This document shows positions 24,501 through 34,457 of a stretch of DNA of 64,000 bases, piece by piece. The notes below the pieces were generated by a model. It worked only from the letters and a program-made list of their open reading frames with translations. It was not told the origin of the DNA and made no database searches. How positions within the stretch are numbered: the stretch's first letter is position 1; each line of letters begins with the position of its first letter. Where the stretch lies: positions 290,655,957 through 290,719,956 of the forward strand of contig NC_081410.1 in assembly GCF_030272615.1 (NCBI RefSeq), written 5' to 3'. This stretch comes from Cryptomeria japonica (lineage: Eukaryota > Streptophyta > Pinopsida > Cupressales > Cupressaceae). The position numbers were made by a program, and so were the translations under genes.

Positions 24501-24880
24501 AAAATTAGAGAATGTGAAGGCTAGCTAGCTAGCATATCATAGTCATATTTACCTCAGTCAGTCTTGGCTAGTAGTTTTGAACCACAAGTTTTGAGTATAT
24601 TAGATAATATTAAGAGTTTTAATCAATAAAAGGAAAGAGTTTTGGGTAGAGTAGCAGAAGTGAGGAGTTTTATCACTCCTTGGATAGATTCTTTGATGAG
24701 TAGTATGCGGGATTCTAAGGATGCTTTGGATTCAAATGTTCTAGCAGATAGAAGAGGAGCACAGATGCTTGCTTATCTTTTTAGCAGGATGATAACAATT
24801 TTGGAGAGTTTGAAGAAGGCATGGGATAAACATTTGTTGTCCATTAAGATAATTTTTGTAGACATATTCAGTTTTTTGTG
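21552..24880 (+). pseudogene. Element B ORF2, large protein of unknown function
   Basis: The first 270 residues are intact (MAFASDVVTPLVVEITKRAR to 22364): a globular part with FILYGVLHNEDIH, FHFL-type MFYEPEWVRYILIQIHDGF, SRSMTIRDIIKHDVIF, MVMGYNVYQSRRQN and HEFKFGSLIVCLALYF. A frameshift near 22350 is followed by VVQIKEGLQGLGD, IPKDIVEKYEKIVYFMVD and a Lys-rich segment (RKRKVTKEVEELAKKM). The C-terminal part (about 23370-24880, several stops) is Asp/Glu/Lys-rich and helical. No catalytic motif is recognised. The layout recalls plant transposon proteins of the Transposase_32 type, but that is a tentative link. About 1,100 residues when intact. Confidence 0.6.
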
Positions 24881-24929
24881 AGCAATTGTACATATCTTTG
24901 TATATCAATTTTAGCGAATTCCTATCTTT

Positions 24930-24960
24930 GGCATTATTGTCAAAGGGGGAGAGAGAAGAA
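24930..24960 (+). promoter_or_regulatory. Upstream PPT-like motif of element B
   Basis: ggcattattgtcaaagggggagagag-type sequence, 116 bases before the 3' LTR. It resembles the true polypurine tract at 25061-25075 and equivalents in elements A (33154-33180) and C (46911-46942). Confidence 0.5.
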
Positions 24961-25060
24961 TGAAAAATGGTGTTAATTCTAAGGGGGGGATTTTATATTC
25001 TTGGTGAGCTTGTATAGTCTTGAGTGTACAATTCATTTTTTTCACAGTGTTGCCATCAAT

Positions 25061-25075
25061 GCCAAAGGGGGAGAT
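25061..25075 (+). promoter_or_regulatory. Polypurine tract of element B
   Basis: gccaaagggggagat directly before the 3' LTR start (25076). It would prime plus-strand DNA synthesis. The 28 bases 25054-25081 are identical to 33339-33366 of copia A. Confidence 0.85.
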
Positions 25076-26155
25076 TGTTGGAAAGAGACATCATTTCAAT
25101 GAAGATTGATGCATAAGAGATTCATAGGGGTTCTCATTGATGGAAGCTCAGTTCGGTAATCACATTCGGTTTATATAGATTTGGTTTACTGAAAATCTAT
25201 TTTCACAAGGCATAAGTGTGGAAGGTGGAACATAGTAACCGGTAGAGCATGAGATCATGGTGCACATCTTGATTTTGGTTGGACAATTTTGGTTGCGGTG
25301 ATCAAGGCAATTGCTTCAAGACTCAAAGTATATTATTTCATGATCCTGATATTCGGTGTTGATTCATGAGCAAGTTTAGAAGTTTGGTATCCAGTAATTC
25401 AGTTAGAGTAGAGTTATTTTTGTGTAACATGTGTTGCAGGTTTATTGGGTTAATTTCGGTGATTGGTTTTGCGTCTAAGGAGTTTGAAACAACTCATATG
25501 AATCTTTTTATAATTTTTCTTGGGTCTGCATATGATTTGTGGATGGATTGAGCTGACTTGGTGATACAAGTTCCATGTTGTGTGTTATGCAATTTTTGGA
25601 AGCCGACATGGTTAATGATTCTTTTTGTTGGTGCAGATATATAAGATCAATTTGGTTGATAATTTTAATGTGTGTTATGAGTGAGAGAAGTCGGTATGTG
25701 TGAATGTGTGAAGTTTGGTGAATGTGATTGAAGGTTTTGGTGATTCGGTGTTTGACAATGTAAGAAAATAGAGTAGCAAGTCAGATCAGTTGCAGAAGAT
25801 AATCTGAGCCTAATCGAAACTTTATTTTGGTATATTTAGATGCTATAATTCAATTCATTCATCATTGTAATCATTTCTAATATCCTATAAGGTAGTGAGC
25901 CTTCCTCCAAGTTGTAGCCCTTTTGTAATTGGGTAGTGAGCTCTAGACAATGTGCTTGAATGCAAGTGCATTCCCCTTATGTAATATTATCATACTTTTG
26001 GCCATAATAATAATATTCCGGGTTTAAATCCCACCATGGTTTTTCCATTTTTGGGTTTACACGTAAAAATATCGATATTATGGTTGAGTGGTCATCTGGT
26101 GGTTTAAGAATTAGGTTAATAAGTTTGCAAATTGTAAAACACCTATTCACCCCCC
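25076..26155 (+). repeat. Element B 3' LTR, left part (continues at 34430-34457)
   Basis: Starts tgttggaaagagac and follows the 5' LTR to the run of C at 26150. Copia A is inserted at 26156; the LTR end (ctcaatgttcattgattccaaca) resumes at 34430. Confidence 0.85.
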
Positions 26156-27203
26156 TGTTGGCAATATGGAGGAATTGATTATGTGTTGCATTGATGTTTT
26201 GTCCTTGATGTCAACACTAATTGTTATGGTTGGTTACCAGTAAGGGTTTAAGGTTCTACCGGTAGAGATTTCACTGAGAATCTTTGACAGGATGTGCAAG
26301 TGGTGTTAGTGCGGCTTCTCGATAGAATTTAGGATGCAGAAGGTGATCCTTGACTGTGCCTCAATTGATTGGAGACATCACTTTGGCATGGTGGACCTAG
26401 ATTAGGTCCAGTACTTATCTAGGTTATGGACTGGTATCATGTCAACGTATCCTCTACACGTTACCAAGATGTTCTATGGATTGGTTATTGTTTTCTGGTC
26501 TAAATCCGACATGGCATATCATTGTAATATGAATGTATGTAATGATCTTATTGTAATATCTTTTAGGTGGCTGAACTAATTGGTTTAGACCTTAGGGTTT
26601 GTATAAACTGATATAAGATCTCATTGTAGATCATGTGTCATGGTCATAGAATGAAATATCATATGTGAAGGAGATTGGGTCGATCATAGGTGATCAAATT
26701 GGGTTTAAGTAAGAGGTCAAAGGCCTCTAGTATTGAGCTTAACCGGGACTATAATCAGGCATGGTAGATGCTATCTCTGGTAGTTCATTCTTTTGGATTG
26801 TTGTCTAATTATCTTGAGGTGGTTATAACCTCTTTGTAGTAATTGAGACTCTTTCATAATGAGCAGTACATTCTAGGTAGTGTGCCTTCCTGCATGTGAA
26901 GGCCCCTTATTGTATCACATACTTTCTGCAGAAGTATAATCTGACTGTGGGTAGGCTTCCTAGCGTGGTTTTTCCCTTTACTAAGTTTTCCACGTACAAA
27001 TCATGGTGCTATGTGGTATGGTTGTATTGTGTTAATTCTCTATTTAATTCTTAAGTTTTATTGCTTACTGGTATATGTTTCTGCTATTCCGGTATTCAAT
27101 GTTTATGTGCTCCGGTTAAATTTTATAAAGTGGTTTGATTAATATAATTTGTTGACAACTGATTCACACCCCCCCTCTCACTTCTCCACCGGTTATCCTA
27201 ACA
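26156..27203 (+). repeat. Element A 5' LTR
   Basis: Starts tgttggcaatatggagg, ends ggttatcctaaca. Matches 33361-34429 and the solo LTR at 7257-8475. Confidence 0.9.
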
Positions 27204-27217
27204 ATTGGTATCAAAGA
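27204..27217 (+). promoter_or_regulatory. Primer-binding site of element A
   Basis: attggtatcaaaga, the tRNA-Met type (TGGTATCAGAGC) with G to A changes, directly after the 5' LTR. Confidence 0.8.
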
Positions 27218-27261
27218 TTTGGTCCTCTTTTGTAGAAGGTTAACCATTTGAGGTAGATCCT

Positions 27262-27777
27262 ATGGAAGCTAATACTTCAAATCCATAGGGAACTATTTTC
27301 AGAAGAGAAATCCCTAAGCTTGATGGAACAAATTATGGGATATGGAAAATACAAATGGAGACTCATCTTAGATGTCTTGGAAAGGATATTTGGGAGATCA
27401 TTGAGAAAGGATATACACCTTATGATCTAACATCTAGCAATCCTGCTCCTGTAGACCTGGACAAGAATATTGAAAATGATTGCAGAGCTAGAGAAGCCCT
27501 CTTGTGTGCACTTACTGATCAACAAATCATGGGATTGACTAATAAATCATCAGCAAAGGTTATGTGGGATAAATTGCAAACTCTGAATGAAGGTGATATT
27601 ACTGTCAAAATTGCTAGACTTGATGGTTATTGGGTAAGGTATGAGAACTTGAAGATGGAAGATAATGAAAGAATTGTTACATTTATGGAAAAAGTAAATG
27701 AGATTGTTATGGGAATTCAATGTTGTGGAGGATCTCTGAGTGAAGATGAAATAGTTTCCAAAGTCTTGAGAGCCCTT
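27262..27777 (+). pseudogene. Copia A gag, N-terminal part
   Basis: ATG at 27262 (MEANTSNP, then a stop at 27283) and the retrotransposon gag pattern KLDGTNYGIWKIQMETHLRC, REALLCALTDQQIMG, SAKVMWDKLQTLNEG and IARLDGYWVRYENLKM up to SKVLRAL. Copia gag of this type forms the capsid. The frame stops at the insertion site (27778) and resumes at 29331 with PPAYKMKATL; the homologous segment in element C reads KVLRYLPPAYKSKVATI, confirming the join. Confidence 0.85.
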
Positions 27778-29325
27778 TAGTGTAGGAGCACCTCTGTTTG
27801 TTCATAGTTTGGTTTTTGATGGTGAATAAGAGTCTTCTCTTAGGTCCTCATATTTTTTTGAAGGTTTTTGGTAGGTTGAATGTCCTTAGGACAATGCATT
27901 TGCTCAATTTTGGCTCGTAAGCCCTTGTAAGCCTAAAATGGCATAATAGTGCATTTTGATGTAAAATGCCTTAAACAACCTTGTTTGTAATTGGGACATG
28001 TTTATTTAATGGTCTTTATTCATTCTAGATGGTTTGGAGGAGAAAAAAAAGCATGTAAGGCAAAAATGCACTTTTTGGCAAAAGTTGTCAAAGTTGCTTG
28101 ACAACTTTTTGCAATGTTGAGAAACTGTTTGCATTTCTTAGCAAAGGGTTGGTTAGGAAACTGATGGAGAGTTAGTTAGGAAAAAAATGGCATATAAATT
28201 CCCTGAGAATGAATGTAATCAGGTTGTTGAACACCTGGAGTAGATTGGAATACAAATTGGAGACCATTTTTTAGTTTTACCTTGCATTTTTCAAGAATTA
28301 GAGTAGCAATCCATACTTAATGGATTGATTGAATTGCTGTTCTTTGCTTGTTTTTTTGTACATGTTCTTCTAGTGTTCAAGAATCATTTTGGTTAGTTCT
28401 ATTGTGGATTTGAATTGAGTTTTCAATTTTCCAAGCTCTCGCCCTGAGTAAGGGTTTGAGAGGCCCAAACATAGTTCCATCTTGAAGTCCTTTGAGTTCT
28501 TCTCTATAACCCTTGGTACTCAAGCCATGGAAACTTTTTACAATGTAAATATTCTTTATTTTACTTTGGAGGTCATTGAAAGGCCAATGAGCATCATTTC
28601 CTAGGTGAGCTCAGTCATAGCTCGGTTAGGAAATGATTGAAATTATGCAAGTGTTTGCAGAGATGAGTAGGGTTGGAAGTGAAGAGTGTTTGGAATGAGA
28701 AAGTGAGGTGTGGTAGATCATATGTGTGAGTTTGGAGGTTTGTAAGATCAAGGAAGACACCAAACCCCTAGAAAAAGACCAAAACAAGCCAAAAATCACC
28801 TAAAACAAGCATTTCTCGGGTTCAATACCTGTACGGTCATACTGAGATTTCTCATGTCATAAAGTGGAAAGTACTCCAAAAAGGGTATCATGATCATCAA
28901 AGAGTTTGTGTGGGTCTTTGGATAAATTGTGAGCAAATTCACAAAAACCGGTTAGGTAGGGCTAATTGGGGTTGTAAGGCTACTAGGCCTAGAAAACAAG
29001 GAAAGGAAGGAGAGATGGGAAAATGAATAAAACCCATACTCAAAACCAGTTGATTACCCCTTGTAAAACTTGATTAAAACCTACCACAACCTTTGCAAGC
29101 ATTTGTTACGAGATTGAGAGTGTGAGGCTAGATTTACCCTTGTGAATCCAAACCATGCCTGAGCAACTAGTGAGCACATCTTGATTGGGAGTAGGAGCAC
29201 TCGTAGAGAGTTGAGATGCCTAAATTGACTTGTAGACTAGATGAACAATGAAGGGAGCCCACTAGGACAATACTTGACTTCCCTTAGATAAGGAATTAAC
29301 TCTCTTTGAGTATACCTCCTCATCA
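27778..29325 (+). mobile_element. Solo-LTR-like insert (family E) inside copia A gag
   Basis: 1,548 bases flanked by the perfect 5-bp duplication ccctt (27773-27777 and 29326-29330). Ends tagtgtaggagc and, inverted, tgatgaggagg are similar, as LTR ends are. A TATA-like catataaattcc near 28192 supports a promoter. No coding region is present. It could also be a non-autonomous element of another type with 5-bp duplication. No second copy is visible here. Confidence 0.7.
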
Positions 29326-29330
29326 CCCTT

Positions 29331-30204
29331 CCACCGGCTTACAAGATGAAGGCAACTTTAATTAATGAACTGAGAATAATGGTAAACACTTCAGTTAACA
29401 GAGACATTCTGATTGGGAAATTATTTTCTTTTGAGCTTGAAGAATTTGGATCTTTTGGAGCTGCAAAGTCTAAACCTTCTTTTCATACATCATCATCTAC
29501 CAACAAAAAAAGACTGGAAAGCCTTATATGAAAAAGAACTGGAAGATATGAGGAAAGAGGATGAATAATTTGAGCAAGTTGAATTATTATTTTCTAGAAG
29601 AGTACCTAAAGGACCGATGGGAATTAAGTATGAAGGAAAATCATATTTTCAATGTTTTGCATGTAATAATATTGGTCATTTTGTATCTAGATGTCCTGAA
29701 AGGAATGTAAGATTTGAAGAAAGAGTGAAGAAAACATTTAAGCCTAATCAAAATAGATATAGGCTAAAGAAAAGTAAACAATGCTACATAGTGGATGAGA
29801 AAGGAGTAAGTGATAACTCTGAGGATGAACCAGCAACAGACTCTTCTAGTGGATCCGGCAATGAAAAGGAATGGGTGTTCTATGCTTTAAAGGAAGATGA
29901 ACCAGAACCAGATATCATGAATGAAGAAAAGTCCTTGGCAGGAAAAGTTGAAGACAAGGATGAATGGGTAATTGATAGTGGATGCTCACATCATATGACT
30001 AGAGATAAAAGAAAAAAAATTTCCCTTCAAGAATACAAAGGCGGTCAAGTCCAATTTGGAGATGACAAAGCATGTATGGTCAAAGGTAGAAGTATTATTT
30101 CTTTGGATGGAAAGCATAATACTGATAATATCTATTATGTAGAAGGTTTAAAGCATAATCTTTTAAGTGTTGGTCAATTGGTGGACAAGGGATTCCAACT
30201 TTAG
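29331..30204 (+). pseudogene. Copia A gag C-terminal part, zinc knuckle and protease
   Basis: After the insert: PPAYKMKATLINELRIMV and GKLFSFELEEFGSFG, a frameshift near 29530, then 29617-30204 intact: the zinc knuckle CFACNNIGHFVSRC (CX2CX4HX4C complete), an acidic linker, and the retropepsin core WVIDSGCSHHMT with catalytic DSG kept, ending LKHNLLSVGQLVDKGFQL and a stop. The protease would process the polyprotein. Confidence 0.85.
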
Positions 30205-31147
30205 TTTAAAGATAAAAAATGCGAAATCATTAACAAAACTAGTTTGGATATTGCAACTGGTACTTAGATTGGAGGTAATATATTTCACTTTAACACTGGT
30301 AATAAGACATGTTTGATTTCTCATATTGATAAGAGTTGGTTATGGCATAAGAGGTTGTGTCATCTTAATTTTGATTGTATTGTTAAGATCAGTTCAACAA
30401 AGGCAGTTAGAGATATACCTAAGATTATAAAACCTCATAATCTAGTATGTAAGGAATGTCAATTGGGAAAGCAAGTTAGAAATTATTTTAAGAGCATACA
30501 TGATAAATCTAATGATGTGCTTAATTTGATTCACACTGACTTATGTGGTCCAATAAGGACTAGAAGATTTTAAGGTGATAGGTATTTCTTGTTGATAATT
30601 GATGACTATTCTAGAATGATGTGGGTGACTTTTCTTAGAGAGAAGTTTGAAGCTTTTGAGGAATTCAAGATCTTTAAAGCAAAGGTAGAAACAGAACCTA
30701 GATTGAAAATCAAATGTCTAAGATCAGATCCAGGCGGTGAGTTCACTTCTCATGAATTTAATAGTTATTGTGAGACAAATGGAATTAGGAGACAACTATC
30801 TGCACCCTGGACTCCTCAGTAGGATGGAGTAGTGGAAAGGAAGAACCATTTTGGATGCAGTAAGAACTATGATGATGGAAGCCAAATTGCCTTACATTTG
30901 CTGGAGAGAAGAAGTGAGTACAACAATCTACACATTCAATAGAGTTCACATCAAAGGTGAAACTGGTAAGACCCCTTATGAATTATGGTTTGGACATACA
31001 CCTACTATTAAATATTTCAAAAAATTTTGAAGTAAATGTTATATCAAAAGGGATGATTCAATTAGGAAGTTTGATCCTAGATTTGATGAAGGGATATCTC
31101 TTGGATATTCAATTCAAACCAAAGCATATAGATGTTATAACAAAAGA
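30205..31147 (+). pseudogene. Copia A integrase
   Basis: Pre-integrase HHCC finger: WHKRLCHLNF and CKECQLGKQ. Catalytic core: IHTDLCGP (first Asp), LLIIDDYSRMMWVTFLREK, CLRSDPGGEFTSHEF (second Asp). A stop (TAG, 30820-30822) replaces the second Gln of the conserved TPQQNGVVERKN. A one-base deletion near 30845 shifts the frame; then TILDAVRTMMMEAKLPYICW and KTPYELWFGHTP complete the domain. An extra stop after RTRRF (30573) sits where the homologue has a Gln codon. It would insert element DNA. Confidence 0.85.
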
Positions 31148-32440
31148 TTGCAGAAAATTGTGGAGAGCGCTAATGTGAAAGTGGATGAGCAATATAGAAA
31201 TCAATCTATAGCATATGAAAGGGAACTGATAGTGGAAATGATAATAACTAAACCAGAAAGGCCTGAACTGGTACAAGACACTGAGACAGTTACACTAGTA
31301 CAATCAGAAAATTCAACTTTGACTAATGATCAGAACAGTGAACCTGAAGTTCAGAAGACACCAAGGTATGTAAGGTCAAATCATTCTGAAGATCAAATCA
31401 TTAGAGATAGGAACAAGGGAGTTATGACAAGAAGAAGACTGACAAATAAAGAGGTATGTCTTATTTCTCAAATTGAATTGGCATCTGTTATTGAAGCTTG
31501 TAAAGATAAACATTGGTTAAAGGCTATGGAAGATGAATTAGATCAGATAGAGAAGAATGAGACTTGGACTTTAGTTCCCCGGCCTAAAAATAAGAATGTT
31601 ATTGGAACTAAATGGGTTTTTAGAACTAAACTAAATGAGGATGGTCAAGTTGTAAGAAACAAGGCTAGATTGGTTTGTAAAGGATATTCTCAAATGGAAG
31701 GAATTGATTATGGTGAGACATTTACACCTGTATCTAGAATTGAAGTTGTTTTACTATTTCTTGCCTATAAAGCTTACAATAACTATAAGGTCTATCAAAT
31801 GGATGTTAAATTTGCATTCTTGAATGGTGAACTTGAGGAAGAGGTATACATTGAGAAGCCTGACAGATTTTCACTGACAGATGATAAAGATATGGTTTGC
31901 AGGTTAAGGAAAGCATTATATGGATTAAAACAAGCTCCTAGAGCTTGGTATGCAAGGTTGGATAAATATCTTTTGAAGCTTGGTTTTACTAAAGGCAGTG
32001 CTAACAGTAATTTATATTATAAGATTACTAATGATGATATTTTGATTATTGAAGTGTTTGTTGATGATATCATTTTTGGAGGTGGAGATAAACTGTGCAT
32101 GGAATTCTCTAATAATATGAAGAATGAATTTGAAATGTCCATGATTGGTGAGAGGAGATTTTTTTTAGGTTTGCAGATACTCAAACTAACAAAGGCATTT
32201 TTATCTATCAAACTAAGTATCTAAGGGAAATGTTGAATAAGTTTGGTATGGATAATTCCAAACCGGTAAGTACTCCTATGGTGACAAGTGAGAAATTATC
32301 TATCAAAGACACATCTGCACTGGTAAATTCAACAAGGTATAAGTCTATGATTGGTGGCTTGTTATATCTAACTCAAACTAGACCAGATATTATGAATGCA
32401 GTAAATAATTTTTCAAGATATCAAAGTAATCCTAAATAAA
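31148..32440 (+). pseudogene. Copia A reverse transcriptase (RVT_2)
   Basis: The longest intact part (31148-32224): acidic linker, then W-x-L-V core TWTLVPRPKNKNVIGTKWVF, ARLVCKGYSQMEGIDYGETF, VYQMDVKFAFLNGELEEEVY (first Asp), LYGLKQAPRAWYARLDKYL and the catalytic VFVDDIIFGG (both Asp kept). A frameshift near 32215 leads to 32230-32439 (FGMDNSKPVSTPM, YKSMIGGLLYLTQTRPDIM). The RT active-site residues are complete. Confidence 0.9.
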
Positions 32441-32475
32441 ATCATGAATGTGTAGTAAAGAGGATATTCTAGTAT

Positions 32476-33005
32476 TTGCAAGGACCAACAGAATATGGCT
32501 TATGGTATTATAGAGATAATAACTCATCTTTATGTGCATATACAGATTTAGATTTGGCAGGAGATATTGATGACAGGAAGAGCACTTCTTGTGGAGCTTT
32601 CTTTCTTGGAAATTGGTTTCATGGAACAGCAAAAAAAAATCATGCATTTCTATATCTACTGCAGAAGTTGAATATGTTGCAACAACAACTAATTGAACTC
32701 AAGTCTTGTGGATGAAGCAAATGTTGAAGGATATCAATGTAAATTGTAGTGAACCGATAGTTATCTATTGTGATAACTCTGTAGCTATTGACATGTCTAA
32801 GAATCTAGTATTTCACTCTAAGACTAAACACATATCAATAAAATATAACTTTTTTAATGACAAGGTGGAAGAAAAGGAAGTCAAATTGGTTTATGTGAAC
32901 ACTAAAGAGAAGATTGCAGATATATTCACTAAACCATTGTCTAAGGAATCATTTGAGTATTTGAGAGATAGGTTAGGGGTATATACCCCTCTGGAAGAAA
33001 CTTAA
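32476..33005 (+). pseudogene. Copia A RNase H
   Basis: Frame 1: YGLWYYRDNNSSLCAYTDLDLAGDIDDRKSTSCGAFFLG with the first Asp (YTD; functional copies YSDADW). Frame 2 from 32706: VIYCDNSVAIDMSKN, FHSKTKHISIKYNFF and IADIFTKPLS (later catalytic positions). One frameshift near 32640 splits the middle, where an ALSSTEAEY-like part is lost to AFLYLLQKLNM. Ends at a stop at 33003-33005. Confidence 0.85.
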
Positions 33006-33153
33006 TTGATGGAGTAGACCATCAGTATGGTATGCATCATCAACTTTATCCTTTGCTCTGGGTTGATGTAGTGGTGCTACTTCTCAAAGGGAGTAGTCTT
33101 CTTTGAGATTCAGAGGCTTATATTCTTGCTTTGATATTTTTGTCAGATTTCTA

Positions 33154-33180
33154 GCATTGATGTCAAAAAGGGAGAGATAG
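33154..33180 (+). promoter_or_regulatory. Upstream PPT-like motif of element A
   Basis: gcattgatgtcaaaaaggg followed by agagatag, 181 bases before the 3' LTR, a near copy of the true tract at 33346-33360. Confidence 0.5.
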
Positions 33181-33345
33181 TGATGTGAAAAATAAATTTA
33201 GAACTTTACAGAGATTATTCATAGGGGGAGATTTATTGCTATCCAGAGCTATATGTAGGAGATTGTCGGTTGTCTTCCATAGGTGAAGACTTGTTTGGCA
33301 TTTCTTGGTACTTAGATGTTTTTCACATCTAGTGTTGTCATCAAT

Positions 33346-33360
33346 GCCAAAGGGGGAGAT
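33346..33360 (+). promoter_or_regulatory. Polypurine tract of element A
   Basis: gccaaagggggagat immediately before the 3' LTR start tgttggcaat at 33361. Confidence 0.85.
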
Positions 33361-34429
33361 TGTTGGCAATATGGAGGAATTGATTATGTGTTGCATTAAT
33401 GTTTTGTAATTGATGTCAACACTAGCTGTTATGGTTGGTTACCAGTAGAAGATCTTGTGTTACTGGTAAGGGTTTAAGGTTTTACTGGTAGATCTTTCTT
33501 TGAGAATCTTTGACAGGATGTGCAAGTGGTGTTGGTGTGGCTTCTAGATGGAATTCAGGATGCAGAAGGTGATCCTTGATCGTGCCTCAACTGATTGGAG
33601 ACATTGCTTTGGCATGGTGGACCTAGATTAGGTCTAGTACCTATCTAGGTTATGGACTGGTATCATGTTAATGTGTCCTCTACACATTACCGGGATGTTT
33701 TATGGCTTGGTTATTGTTGTTTTGGTCTAAAGCAAACATGGGATATCATTGCAATATGAATGTATGTAATGATCTTATTGTAATATCTTTTAGGTGGCTG
33801 ACCTAATTTGTTTAGGCCTTAGGGTTTGTATAAATTGATGTAAGATCTCATTTTAGATTGTGTGTTGTGGTCATAGAATTAAATATCATATGCAAAGGAG
33901 ATTGGGTCGATCATAGGTGATTGAATTGGGTTTTAGAAAGAGGTCAAAGGCCTCTGGTACTGAGCTTAACCAGGATTGTAATCAGGCATGGTAGATGCTA
34001 TCTCTGGTAGTTCATTCTTCTGGATTGTTGTCCAATTATCTTGAGGTGGTTATAACCTCTCTGTAGTCAGTTAGACTCTTTTGTAATGAGAAGTACACTC
34101 TAGGCAATGTGCCTTTCTACATGTGTAGGCCCCTTATTGTATCACATAGTTTCTGTAGAAGTATCATCTGACTGCGGGTAGGCTTTCCATCATGGTTTTT
34201 CCCTTTACCGGTTTTTCCACATATAAATCATGGTGTTATGTGGTATGGTTGCATTGTGTTAATTATCCATTTCATTCCTAAGTTTTATTTCTTACCGATA
34301 TCTGCTTCTCCTATTCTGATATTAAATGTTTATGTGCTCTAGTTAAAGGTTATAAAGTGGTTTGATTAATATATTATGTTGACAATTGATTCACCCCCCA
34401 CTCTTAGTTGTCCACTAGTTATCCTAACA
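33361..34429 (+). repeat. Element A 3' LTR
   Basis: Starts tgttggcaatatggagg and ends gttatcctaaca; parallel to 26156-27203 with visible point differences and a longer segment near 33445. Confidence 0.9.
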
Positions 34430-34457
34430 TCCCCCTCAATGTTCATTGATTCCAACA

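Larger units (their letters stand above)
26156..34429 (+). mobile_element. Element A: Ty1-copia retrotransposon, near complete
   Basis: LTRs 26156-27203 and 33361-34429, primer-binding site, gag, protease, integrase, RT, RNase H, polypurine tract. Flanks ccccc (26151-26155) and tcccc (34430-34434) match at 4 of 5. It is inserted in the 3' LTR of element B and is itself interrupted at 27778-29325. Domain order GAG-PR-INT-RT-RH is that of Ty1-copia. Frameshifts and stops make it non-autonomous now. Confidence 0.92.
18755..34457 (+). mobile_element. Element B: non-autonomous LTR retrotransposon with gag and large ORF2
   Basis: 5' LTR 18755-19897, primer-binding site, gag with zinc knuckles, a large second ORF, polypurine tract and 3' LTR (25076-26155 plus 34430-34457, split by copia A). 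No protease, integrase or RT is found between the LTRs. The left flank aatgt and right flank agtgg do not match, and a tRNA-Met-type site (tggtatcagagc, 34460) follows the 3' LTR, so the right side may join a second copy or a recombinant. Confidence 0.8.
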
